Part shown: piece after piece, positions 8,294 to 16,176 of the stretch
How the letters are laid out: each line of letters begins with the position of its first letter
How positions within the stretch are numbered: the stretch's first letter is position 1
NCBI RefSeq assembly: GCF_004570865.1
Contig: NZ_SPQS01000006.1
Span: 248,001 to 312,000, forward strand
Direction: 5' to 3'
DNA: 64,000 nt
DNA from: Bradyrhizobium frederickii
Lineage (GTDB): Bacteria; Pseudomonadota; Alphaproteobacteria; Rhizobiales; Xanthobacteraceae
Position numbers and translations under genes: made by a program
Notes under the pieces: generated by a model
Told to the model about the DNA's origin: nothing
Database searches by the model: none
Seen by the model: the letters and a program-made list of their open reading frames with translations, nothing else

Positions 8294-11200
8294 CCGAGGG
8301 CGGGATTTCGGCACCTTTCATCCGTTATCCCATCGGCACCTCTCTGCTGATGGCCGGCATCCTCTTTGTCGGTCTCGTCGCCTATCCCCTGCTTCCGGTC
8401 GCACCGCTGCCGCAGGTCGACTTCCCGACCATCCAGATCACCGCCAATTTGCCGGGCGGCAGCCCCGAGACGATGGCCTCGTCCGTGGCCCAGCCGCTGG
8501 AGCGCCAGTTCGCCCAGATCCCCGGCATCGCCCAGATGACCTCGACGAGCTATCTCGGCACCGCGTCGATCACCATCCAGTTCGACCTCAACCGCAGCAT
8601 CGACGGCGCCGCCAACGACGTGCAGGGCGCCATCAACGCCGCCAGCGGCCAGTTGCCGAAGAACCTGCCGTCGCCGCCGACCTACCGCAAGGTCAACCCG
8701 GCCGACGCGCCGATCCTGCTATTGTCGGCGACGTCGGAGACACTGCCTCTGACCAGCGTCAGCGACGCGGTCGATGCCCAGCTCGCCCAGCAGATCAGTC
8801 AGCTGTCGGGCGTGGCGCAGGTCTTCATCGGCGGCCAGCAGAAACCCTCCATCCGCATCCAGGTCGATCCGGCCAAGCTGGTCGCCAAGGGCCTGTCGAT
8901 GGAGGACGTCCGCAGCCAGATCGCGATCACCACCGTCGACAGTCCCAAGGGCAATATCGACGGCGAGAAGCGCGCTTACACGATCTACGCCAACGACCAG
9001 CTCACGCACGCGAAGGACTGGAACGACGTCATCATCGCCTATCGCAACGGCGGCCCGTTGCGAATCCGCGACATCGGCCAGGCGGTCAGCGCCGCCGAAG
9101 ACGCCAAGCAGGCGGCCTGGGCGAACGGCAAGCGCGGCGTGTTCCTGGTGATCTTCAAGCAGCCCGGCGCCAACGTCATCGAGACCGTCGACAGGATCAA
9201 GGCGACCCTGCCGCGCCTGGTGGCGGCGATCCCGCCTGCCATCAAGATCGAGCTCATCAGCGACCGTACCACGACCATCCGCGCGGCGGTCGAGGACGTC
9301 CAGTTCACGCTGCTGCTGACCATCGCCCTCGTGGTCATGGTGATCTTCATCTTCCTGCGCAGCTTCTGGGCCACCGTCATTCCCACCGTCACGGTTCCGC
9401 TGGCGCTGCTCGGCGCCTGCGCCCTGATGTGGGTCGCCGGCTATTCGCTCGACAATCTGTCGCTGATGGCGCTCACCATCGCGGTCGGATTCGTCGTCGA
9501 CGATGCCATCGTGATGCTCGAGAACATCACGCGCTACATCGAGGAAGGCGAACAGCCGATGGCGGCGGCGTTCCGGGGCGCGAAGGAAATCGGGTTCACC
9601 ATCGTGTCGATCAGCATCTCGCTGGTGGCGGTGCTGATCCCGCTGCTGTTGATGGGCGGCATCATCGGGCGCCTGTTCCGCGAATTCGCCGTCGTGCTGG
9701 CGATGACCATCTTCGTCTCGATGTTCGTGTCGCTGACCCTGACGCCGATGATGGCCTCGCGCTTCCTGCGTGCCCATGGCGAGGTGCAGCACGGCCGCTT
9801 CTATCAGTGGAGCGAGCGCGCCTTCGACGCGATGCTCCGCGGCTACGAATCCGTTCTGGATCACGCCCTGGCCTGGCGGCGCACCACGCTTGCGATCTTC
9901 TTCGCCACGCTCGGCCTGTCGGTCTACCTGTTTGTCCTGATCCCGAAGGGCTTCTTCCCGCAGCAGGATGTCGGTCTGATCACCGCCACCTCGGAAGCCT
10001 CGCAGGACATCTCGTTCAAGGAGATGACCCGGCGCCAGGAACAGCTCGGCAAGATCATCCTGGCCGATCCTGACGTCGCCAGCGTCGCCATGTCGATCGG
10101 CGGCAGCGGCCGCGCCGGCAACAACGGCAACATCTTCATCACGCTGAAGCCTCGCGACCAGCGCGAGGCCTCGGCCCAGCAGATCATCGCGCGACTGCGT
10201 CCCCAGTTCGACAAGGTCGAGGGCGCCCGCCTCTACATGCAGGCGGCCCAGGACGTGCGGCTCGGCGGCCGGCCGACGCGCACGCAGTTCGAATTCACGC
10301 TGCAGGACGCCAATCTGGACGAGCTCAACGAATGGGCGCCCAAGATCCTCGCCAAGATGCAGACGCTGCCGGAGCTGCGCGACGTCGCCACCGACCAGCA
10401 GACGCAGGGCACCACCGTCCAGCTCAAGATCAACCGCGATACCGCCTCACGCTACGGCATCCAGCCGCAGCTGATCGACGACACGCTCTATGACGCCTTC
10501 GGACAGCGGCAGGTCACGCAATATTTCACCCAGCTCAACACCTACAAGGTGATCCTGGAGATCCTGCCGGAGATGCAGGGCAATCTCGACAGCCTCAACA
10601 AGCTTTATCTCAAATCGCCGCTGACCGGCGACCAGGTGCCGCTGTCGACGTTCGCGACCTGGACCACCGATCCGGTCCGCCCGCTCTCGATCAGCCATCA
10701 GGGCCAGTTCCCATCGATCACGATCAGCTTCAACCTCGCGCAAGGCGTCGCGCTCGGCCAGGCGACCGAGGCGGTGCAGAAGGCGATGGCCGATCTCGGC
10801 GCGCCGCCGACCCTGAACTCCAGCTTCCAGGGCACCGCGCAGGCGTTCCAGCAGTCGCTCGGCACCGTGCCGCTGCTGATCCTCGCCGCACTCGTCGTGG
10901 TCTACCTGATCCTCGGCATCCTCTACGAGAGCTACATCCATCCGATCACGATTCTGTCGACGCTGCCCTCGGCCGGTGTCGGCGCGCTCGCGATCCTGAT
11001 GGCGGCGGGTTTCGACTTCAGCCTGATCGCGCTGATCGGCATCATCCTGCTGATCGGCATCGTGAAGAAGAACGGCATCATGATGGTCGATTTTGCGATC
11101 GCCGCCGAACGCGACGAGCACAAGACGCCGGAGCAATCGATCCGCCAGGCCGCGCTGCTGCGCTTCCGCCCGATCATGATGACGACGATGGCCGCGCTGC

Positions 11201-11436
11201 TCGGCGGCGTGCCCCTGATGCTCGGCCACGGCACCGGCGCCGAGATCCGTCAGCCGCTCGGCTACGCCATGGTCGGCGGCCTGATCGTCAGCCAGGCGCT
11301 GACGCTGTTCACCACGCCCGTGGTCTATCTCTATCTCGACAAGCTCAACAACTGGTTCTCCACCTGGGGCCGTTCGGGCGACGACGAAGGCGACGAGGCG
11401 CCCGCGCCCGGCACTGTCAAGGAAGCCGCCGAGTAA
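8290..11436 (+). CDS. RND multidrug efflux permease (MdtB/MdtC-like, HAE1 family)
   Basis: The 1048-residue protein has the normal RND length, with 12 predicted helices and two large periplasmic loops. It begins ISAPFIRYPIGTSLLMAGI, shows PLLPVAPLPQVDFPTIQI after helix 1, and carries the paired proton-relay aspartates in VGFVVDDAIVMLENI (helix 4). A second-half signature is GIVKKNGIMMVDFAI. The opening and the loop sequence resemble MdtB/MdtC more than AcrB (recognition, no alignment run). A single permease is present rather than an MdtBC pair, so it presumably acts as a homotrimer. It drives export of unknown compounds by proton antiport. Confidence 0.94.
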   Translation: MTEGGISAPFIRYPIGTSLLMAGILFVGLVAYPLLPVAPLPQVDFPTIQITANLPGGSPETMASSVAQPLERQFAQIPGIAQMTSTSYLGTASITIQFDLNRSIDGAANDVQGAINAASGQLPKNLPSPPTYRKVNPADAPILLLSATSETLPLTSVSDAVDAQLAQQISQLSGVAQVFIGGQQKPSIRIQVDPAKLVAKGLSMEDVRSQIAITTVDSPKGNIDGEKRAYTIYANDQLTHAKDWNDVIIAYRNGGPLRIRDIGQAVSAAEDAKQAAWANGKRGVFLVIFKQPGANVIETVDRIKATLPRLVAAIPPAIKIELISDRTTTIRAAVEDVQFTLLLTIALVVMVIFIFLRSFWATVIPTVTVPLALLGACALMWVAGYSLDNLSLMALTIAVGFVVDDAIVMLENITRYIEEGEQPMAAAFRGAKEIGFTIVSISISLVAVLIPLLLMGGIIGRLFREFAVVLAMTIFVSMFVSLTLTPMMASRFLRAHGEVQHGRFYQWSERAFDAMLRGYESVLDHALAWRRTTLAIFFATLGLSVYLFVLIPKGFFPQQDVGLITATSEASQDISFKEMTRRQEQLGKIILADPDVASVAMSIGGSGRAGNNGNIFITLKPRDQREASAQQIIARLRPQFDKVEGARLYMQAAQDVRLGGRPTRTQFEFTLQDANLDELNEWAPKILAKMQTLPELRDVATDQQTQGTTVQLKINRDTASRYGIQPQLIDDTLYDAFGQRQVTQYFTQLNTYKVILEILPEMQGNLDSLNKLYLKSPLTGDQVPLSTFATWTTDPVRPLSISHQGQFPSITISFNLAQGVALGQATEAVQKAMADLGAPPTLNSSFQGTAQAFQQSLGTVPLLILAALVVVYLILGILYESYIHPITILSTLPSAGVGALAILMAAGFDFSLIALIGIILLIGIVKKNGIMMVDFAIAAERDEHKTPEQSIRQAALLRFRPIMMTTMAALLGGVPLMLGHGTGAEIRQPLGYAMVGGLIVSQALTLFTTPVVYLYLDKLNNWFSTWGRSGDDEGDEAPAPGTVKEAAE

Positions 11437-11500
11437 GCTTGCGCCGCGGCCGCCGCGACGCTACAGCGAGACCCTCGGTTAACGCCAAAATGGTCTCGTC

Positions 11501-12067
11501 ATGTCCATGCAATCCAGACTTGTCGCCCTCGCCGCCGCGGCCCTGTTGCCCTTGGCCGCCGCGCATGCCCAGCAGAGCGCGAAGAAGAACGCAGCGCCTG
11601 CCCCGGCCGCGCAACCCTCGCCCGCGCCGACGCAAGCACAGGCCGACGGTGCTCCCGGGCAGCCCGGCTGGGTCGTCCGTTGCACCAGCGCCAGCCGCGA
11701 GGCCCCGCTCGAATGCGCGATGGAGCAGAACGCGGTGCTGACCAAGACCGGCCAGACCGTCGTCCTGATCAACATCCGCATCGCGCCCGACACCCGCACG
11801 CCGATCGCGCTGTTGCAATTGCCGCTCGGCCTCAACCTTCCCGTCGGCGCCAAGCTCCAGGTCGACGAAGGCAAGACGTTCGACCTCCAGATCCAGACCT
11901 GCGAGAACCGCGGCTGCTACGCCTCGACTCCGATCGCAGCGGACCTGCTCGCCGCTTTGAGGTCGGGCAAGCAGTTGAAGGTCTCCTTCCAGAACATGGC
12001 CAAGGAGACGATCGCGATTCCGATGCCGCTCGGCGATTTCGCGGCCGCCTACGACAAGATCAAGTAG
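11501..12067 (+). CDS. Invasion-associated locus B (IalB) family periplasmic protein
   Basis: The 188-residue protein has a signal peptide (LVALAAAALLPLAAAHAQ) and an Ala/Pro/Gln-rich linker. The IalB domain follows from about residue 58: GWVVRCTS, then LINIRIAPDTRTPIALLQLP, the cysteine pair region QTCENRGCYAS, and the terminal PMPLGDFAAAYDKI. The family is named after Bartonella IalB; in free-living rhizobia its role is unknown. It is 64 bases after the RND permease and could be read through from it. The gene converges on the DUF1428 gene with a 10-base gap. Confidence 0.87.
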   Translation: MSMQSRLVALAAAALLPLAAAHAQQSAKKNAAPAPAAQPSPAPTQAQADGAPGQPGWVVRCTSASREAPLECAMEQNAVLTKTGQTVVLINIRIAPDTRTPIALLQLPLGLNLPVGAKLQVDEGKTFDLQIQTCENRGCYASTPIAADLLAALRSGKQLKVSFQNMAKETIAIPMPLGDFAAAYDKIK

Positions 12068-12077
12068 CTCGCTCTCG

Positions 12078-12440
12078 TCAGCCGATCACATCGCTCGCCC
12101 GGAGCAGCGTGGTGAAGCCGCCGTAGATCATGCGCTTGCCGTCGAACGGCACGCCCTCCATCTTCAGCCGCGGGTCCGCCATCACCTTCTTGTTGACGGC
12201 ATCGCGGGTCTCGCGGTCGCGGTAGACGATCCAGGAGAACACCACGACCTCGTCCTCCTTCGCCATCACTGCGCGCGGAAACGAGGTCAGCTCGCCATAG
12301 GGAACGTCGTCGCCGATGCATTCGACATAATCGAGCGCGCCGTGCTCCATCCAGAGCGCGCAGGCGGTGGTCGCCAGCGTCTTGTAGGCCTCGATCTTGT
12401 CCTTGGGCACGGCCAGAACGAAACCATCGACATAGGGCAT
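12078..12440 (-). CDS. DUF1428 family protein
   Basis: The 120-residue protein starts MPYVDGFVLAVPKDKIEAYK, the standard opening of DUF1428 proteins, and contains FSWIVYRDRETRDAVNKKVM and FDGKRMIYGGFTTLL. This is a small alpha/beta dimeric-barrel-like fold of unknown biochemical role (family knowledge). The start at 12440 gives the family's normal length; an upstream in-frame extension runs into the tRNA gene and is excluded. AAGGAGATCC precedes the start, a good ribosome binding site. It is convergent with the IalB-like gene. Confidence 0.88.
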   Translation of the reverse strand: MPYVDGFVLAVPKDKIEAYKTLATTACALWMEHGALDYVECIGDDVPYGELTSFPRAVMAKEDEVVVFSWIVYRDRETRDAVNKKVMADPRLKMEGVPFDGKRMIYGGFTTLLRASDVIG

Positions 12441-12613
12441 CACGGATCTCCTTGGGTTGTATGGCCCAAGGACGAGCGAGCGCGCCGCGATCCGACGGCG
12501 AGATGCGATGTCAGGATGAGGCAAACCGTCGCGAGCGGCGGTGCGGTCATGGCCCGAACGTCCCTGCCGACGGCCTGCAAAGAGTTGGACGCTGGGGGAA
12601 AAGTGCCCGGAAC

Positions 12614-12687
12614 TGGCTGGGGAACCTGGATTCGAACCAAGACAAACAGAGTCAGAGTCTGTTGTGCTACCGTTACACCATTCCCCA
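12614..12687 (-). tRNA. tRNA-Gln (anticodon CTG)
   Basis: The minus strand starts TGGGGAATGGTGTAACGG and ends with CCCCA, the discriminator G and an encoded CCA, 74 nt in total. The acceptor stem TGGGGAA pairs with TTCCCCA. The anticodon arm is ACAGA-CTCTGAC-TCTGT, putting CTG at positions 34-36, which reads CAG (Gln). The T-arm has the invariant GGTTCGAATCC. All arms are consistent with a functional tRNA. Confidence 0.96.
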
Positions 12688-12823
12688 ACGGAATAGTCGA
12701 ACAAATTCAATTAGTTGCTGACTTGTTCGACTGTCGCCGGCAGCGCGTTTGGCGCAAATCACGGCTCAGGCGTGGCAGGGTTCTACCCGCTCGTCCCCGG
12801 ACTGGCAAGCGCTGCGGCGCGAA

Positions 12824-12951
12824 GCGCCGGGAGAGGGCTTTCTCCTGTTGGGGGATTGTCCCATTGAGGAGACACCCTCTCCCCAGCCCTCTCCCGCAAG
12901 CGGGCGAGGGAGTGCACCTCCGTCATCGTGGCAAACAAGCCTCATCCCATC
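12824..12951 (-). repeat. Interspersed palindromic repeat, copy 1 (inverted relative to 19371-19500)
   Basis: Reading the minus strand from 12951 gives GATGGGATGAGGC, then CACTCCCTC, GCGGGAGAGGGCTGGG, GGGTGTCTCCTCAATGGG and AAAGCCCTCTCCCGGCGC. The plus strand at 19371-19500 reads almost the same over about 128 bases. The element contains complementary blocks (GGGAGAGGGCT against AGCCCTCTCCC) and can fold as RNA. It occupies the gap between the tRNA and the RNase Z gene and probably acts as a transcript-end structure. Confidence 0.8.
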
Positions 12952-12956
12952 GCCCT

Positions 12957-13862
12957 TCAGATCACGATGTGATCGAAATCAGCGGCGATCCGGGTGTTCG
13001 GAAAGATCCGCGCCGCTTCGGCCAGGATCTCGTCGTCCTCGTATCGTCCGGACAGATGGGTCAGCACGAGCTGGCGGACGTTGCCGGCGGCCGCAAGAGC
13101 GGCCGCTTCCGCCGCGGTCAGATGGCCGTAATCCCGCGCAGTTGCGGCGTCGCGATCGAGGAAGGTCGCCTCGATCACCAGCAGGTCGGCGCCAGCGACG
13201 TATTGCGACAATCCCTCGGTGGTTTCGGTGTCGCCGATCACCACGAGTTTCCTGCCGCCGCTCGGCGGCCCCAGAACATCTTCCGGATCGACCATGCGAT
13301 CGCCCTCGATCACGACCGCTCGACCTGCGGCCAACTCGCCGCGCAAGGGACCGTCGGGAACGCCCAGCGCCGCGAGCCGATCCGGCCGAAGGTGGCGGCG
13401 TGAGGGGCTCTGGAAGGCGAATCCAAAACTGTCGGTATCGCGATGACGAACCGGAAAGCAGGCGATGGTGAAATCGCCGGCGTCGACGACCTGTCCTTCG
13501 GAGAGCGCTGCGAACTCGACCGCGATCGGCGCCCTGCCCGCACCCCACAGGCCGGCGAGCATTCGGATGACGATGTCGAGCGTGCCCGGCCCGCCATGAA
13601 TGCTCATCACATCGGCGCTCTGCCGCAGCCCCAATGTTGAAAACAGACCGGGGATGCCGAGCACGTGATCGAGATGAGCATGGGTCAGCAGCACGCGGTC
13701 GAGCCGCCGAAAGCCCGAGCCGCTCCTCAAGAGCTGGCGCTGCGTGCCCTCGCCGCAATCGACCAGGACACGCTTGCCCGCGGCCTCCACGAGGAGAGCC
13801 GGATGATTACGTTCCGCAGAGGGAACGCTTGCCGAGGTGCCGAGGAATGTCAGGGCAAACAT
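12957..13862 (-). CDS. rnz: Ribonuclease Z-type metallo-beta-lactamase-fold hydrolase
   Basis: The 301-residue protein begins MFALTFLGTSASVPSAERN, typical of RNase Z, with VDCGEGTQRQLL (34-45). The zinc motif HAHLDH is at 61-66 (H61, H63, D65, H66). Further ligands are probable in FPVRHRDTDSFGF, VVIGDTE and LTHLSGRYEDD near the C-terminus. RNase Z matures tRNA 3' ends lacking CCA (family knowledge), so the neighbouring tRNA-Gln gene with encoded CCA is probably a coincidence. Length and motif order fit the full-size RNase Z group, though a related MBL phosphodiesterase cannot be excluded. Confidence 0.85.
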   Translation of the reverse strand: MFALTFLGTSASVPSAERNHPALLVEAAGKRVLVDCGEGTQRQLLRSGSGFRRLDRVLLTHAHLDHVLGIPGLFSTLGLRQSADVMSIHGGPGTLDIVIRMLAGLWGAGRAPIAVEFAALSEGQVVDAGDFTIACFPVRHRDTDSFGFAFQSPSRRHLRPDRLAALGVPDGPLRGELAAGRAVVIEGDRMVDPEDVLGPPSGGRKLVVIGDTETTEGLSQYVAGADLLVIEATFLDRDAATARDYGHLTAAEAAALAAAGNVRQLVLTHLSGRYEDDEILAEAARIFPNTRIAADFDHIVI

Positions 13863-13944
13863 GGTCGTCGATGTCCAGGACCGTCCCTCTCCGCGACGGC
13901 GCCGTCGCTGTCTGAGAAGCAGTCCGCGCTATGATGATGGTCGA

Positions 13945-14550
13945 TTACGCCTTGCCTGCCGACTGCGCTTCCACCGCCTGCACGGCGACGCTCGCCACCT
14001 GCCGCAGCGCTTCGCGGTCCGCGCCGGAGGATGCCATCACGCCCATGCCGACGGACACGGCCGAGACGTAGCGCGCGAGGGCGGCGGGATCGGCCGTCGG
14101 CTTCAGATCGCCTTCAGCCTTGGCGCGGATGAAACGGTCGCGGAGCTGGTCCTCGTTCTGGCCGCGGCGGGCGGCGAGCTCGAACGGGACGTTCTCGGAG
14201 CCGGTGCCGCAGGCGATGCCGCCTTGCACGAGCAGGCAGCCGGGCGGATTGGCGGGGTCGGTCTGCTTGTCGGCGATGCCCATCAGCATCCGCTCGGCGA
14301 CGTCGCGGGCGGTGGGGGCCGCGACCACCTCGTCCATCCAGGCGCCGCGCAATTTGGTGTAGCGGTCGAGCGCGGCCTTCAGCAGGCCTTCCTTGTTGCC
14401 GAAGCAGGCATAGAGACTCGGAGGATTGATGCCCATGGCCTCGGTGAGCTGGGCGATGGTGGCGCCCTCATAGCCATGGCGCCAAAACACTTCCATCGCC
14501 TGATCCAACGCCGTGTCGGCGTCGAATTCGCGGGGGCGTCCCATGCGCAT
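13945..14550 (-). CDS. TetR/AcrR family regulator of the divergent RND pump
   Basis: The 201-residue protein starts MRMGRPREFDADTALDQAM. The helix-turn-helix lies at about 28-50 (GYEGATIAQLTEAMGINPPSLYACFGNKEGL spans it), typical of TetR proteins with the DUF1956/TetR_C_16-like ligand domain. It is divergent from the adaptor-permease pair at 14751-19365, and a long palindrome (14709-14744) overlaps the adaptor ribosome binding site. Local repression relieved by a pump substrate is the expected logic (inference from family and layout). Confidence 0.9.
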   Translation of the reverse strand: MRMGRPREFDADTALDQAMEVFWRHGYEGATIAQLTEAMGINPPSLYACFGNKEGLLKAALDRYTKLRGAWMDEVVAAPTARDVAERMLMGIADKQTDPANPPGCLLVQGGIACGTGSENVPFELAARRGQNEDQLRDRFIRAKAEGDLKPTADPAALARYVSAVSVGMGVMASSGADREALRQVASVAVQAVEAQSAGKA

Positions 14551-14708
14551 GTGCCTGTCTCCTCGGAATCGGCGGACCGTATCAGCCTAACGCCAGCCCC
14601 TATCTATTTGTTCTGGCTTTCTTTTCTTCTGTCTTCCAATTGTCGCGGTATCGGCGTACATTTTTTTCTTAGTGATTGGTACATAAGTATCTTGCGCTGC
14701 GGTATCCA

Positions 14709-14744
14709 GCTCCACATCTGTAGTGAACACTACATATCTGGAGC
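14709..14744. promoter_or_regulatory. 36-base palindromic TetR operator candidate
   Basis: The core is a perfect inverted repeat TGTAGTG-AA-CACTACA (14719-14734). Symmetry continues outward to GCTCC at 14709-14713 and GGAGC at 14740-14744, giving 15 of 17 paired positions. The right arm includes the GGAG ribosome binding site 7 bases before the adaptor ATG at 14751. Repressor binding would block transcription, and the RNA hairpin could also mask the ribosome site. Confidence 0.72.
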
Positions 14745-14750
14745 GCGCAA

Positions 14751-15992
14751 ATGCACCCCTCCCAAGAAGCGTCTTCCGCCGGCCGTTTTCGCCGTCTTCT
14801 CGGCGGCGTCGCCGTCGTGGGCGCCCTCGCCCTCGCAGGCTCGATCGCGACCGGCCACTATTTCCACGCCGCCCAGGCGACGGCAACGGCCGCGGCAGCT
14901 GAACAGGCCGTCCCTGTCACCGTCGCGCTGATCGAACCGAAGCAGACCGTGCTGTGGGACGATTTCTCCGGCCGGCTCGAGGCCATCCACCGCGTCGAGC
15001 TGCGCCCGCGCGTTGCGGGCGCGATCCTCTCCGCCAACTTCACCGAAGGCGCGCTGGTGAAGGCCGGCGACGTCCTGTTCAAGATCGACCCGGCGCCCTA
15101 CGCGGCCGAGGTCGACAAGGCCAATGCCCAGCTCGAGGCGGCCAAAGCGCGCGTGGTGTTCACCACCAGCGAGCTCGAACGGGGCGCGCAGCTGGTCGGC
15201 AACGCCGTGGTGACGCGGCGCGATTTCGACCAGCGCGAGAACGCCAACCGCGAAGCGATCGCCAATGTGAAGGCGGCCGAGGCGACGCTCCAGACCGCAA
15301 GGCTCAATCTCGACTACACCGAGGTGCGCGCGCCCGTGGACGGCCGCGTCGGCAAGATCGAGGTCACCGTCGGCAATCTCGTCGCCGCCGGCACCGCCTC
15401 CCCGGTGCTGACCTCGCTAGTCTCGGTCAATCCGATCTACGCCTCGTTCGATGCGGATGAAGAGGTCGTGCTGCGCGCGCTGAACTCGATCGCGGATGCC
15501 TCCGGCCGGCGCGGCAAGCTCGACCAGATCCCCGTGGAGATGACGACCTCCGGCGGCCTCTCGGCGAAAGGCCACATCCAGCTCATCGACAACCAGGTCA
15601 ACGGCCAGAGCGGCACGATCCGGGTCCGGGCGGTGTTCCGGAACGAGGACGGCCGTCTCATCCCCGGCCAGTTCGCCCGCGTGCGCATGGGGCAGCCGAA
15701 GCAGCAGACGCTGGTGATGATCGACGAGCGCGCGATCGGCACCGACCAGGACAAGAAGTTCGTGATGGCGGTCGGCGACGACAGCCGCGCGGTGTACCGG
15801 CCGGTCACGCTCGGCGGCGCCGTGGATGGATTGCGCGTCGTGACCGAGGGTCTGAAGCCCGGCGACCGCATCGTCGTCAACGGCCTGCAGCGCGTGCGTC
15901 CGGGGGCGCTGCTCAAGACAGAGGTGGCGGCAATGGGTGCGCGTGGGCAGCAAGCCTCCAATCGCAGCAATCAGGACGTGGTGCAACGCTGA
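14751..15992 (+). CDS. RND efflux periplasmic adaptor (AcrA/MexE-like)
   Basis: The 413-residue protein has an N-terminal anchor (GVAVVGALALAGSIATG). Lipoyl motifs VELRPRVAGAILSANF and NLDYTEVRAPVDGRVGKIEV flank a hairpin at about 105-165, followed by barrel segments such as NGQSGTIRVRAVF and RLIPGQFARVRM. It is preceded by GGAG inside the TetR operator palindrome. A 184-base gap with a repeat separates it from its permease gene. The C-terminus is Gln/Asn/Ser-rich. It is probably the partner of the 16177-19365 permease; no outer-membrane factor is encoded nearby. Confidence 0.93.
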   Translation: MHPSQEASSAGRFRRLLGGVAVVGALALAGSIATGHYFHAAQATATAAAAEQAVPVTVALIEPKQTVLWDDFSGRLEAIHRVELRPRVAGAILSANFTEGALVKAGDVLFKIDPAPYAAEVDKANAQLEAAKARVVFTTSELERGAQLVGNAVVTRRDFDQRENANREAIANVKAAEATLQTARLNLDYTEVRAPVDGRVGKIEVTVGNLVAAGTASPVLTSLVSVNPIYASFDADEEVVLRALNSIADASGRRGKLDQIPVEMTTSGGLSAKGHIQLIDNQVNGQSGTIRVRAVFRNEDGRLIPGQFARVRMGQPKQQTLVMIDERAIGTDQDKKFVMAVGDDSRAVYRPVTLGGAVDGLRVVTEGLKPGDRIVVNGLQRVRPGALLKTEVAAMGARGQQASNRSNQDVVQR

Positions 15993-16000
15993 TACTCGTC

Positions 16001-16128
16001 GTCATTCCGGGGCGCGACAAAGTCGCGAACTACGGTGCGCAATTGCGCACCTGAGAATCTCGAAATTTCTGAACTCCCATCACTTCACCTCAGGATTCCG
16101 GGTTCGCGCTTCGCGCGCCCCGGAATAG
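16001..16128. repeat. Interspersed palindromic repeat (GTCATTCCGGGGC family)
   Basis: The element begins GTCATTCCGGGGCGCG and ends GCGCGCCCCGGAATAG, so the ends are inverted repeats. Inside are smaller palindromes such as GTGCGCAATTGCGCAC. The same end sequence occurs at 63182-63282. It sits between the adaptor and permease genes of one operon, where an RNA structure could set their ratio. Confidence 0.8.
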
Positions 16129-16176
16129 CGACGGAGCTGTGTGGAGACGACCAAGATATTGCCCAGGGGCAAGGCC

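Noticed and set aside
12824..12951. Short repeated palindromes considered as CRISPR
   Set aside because: Single dispersed units with internal symmetry, no regular spacers and no cas genes.
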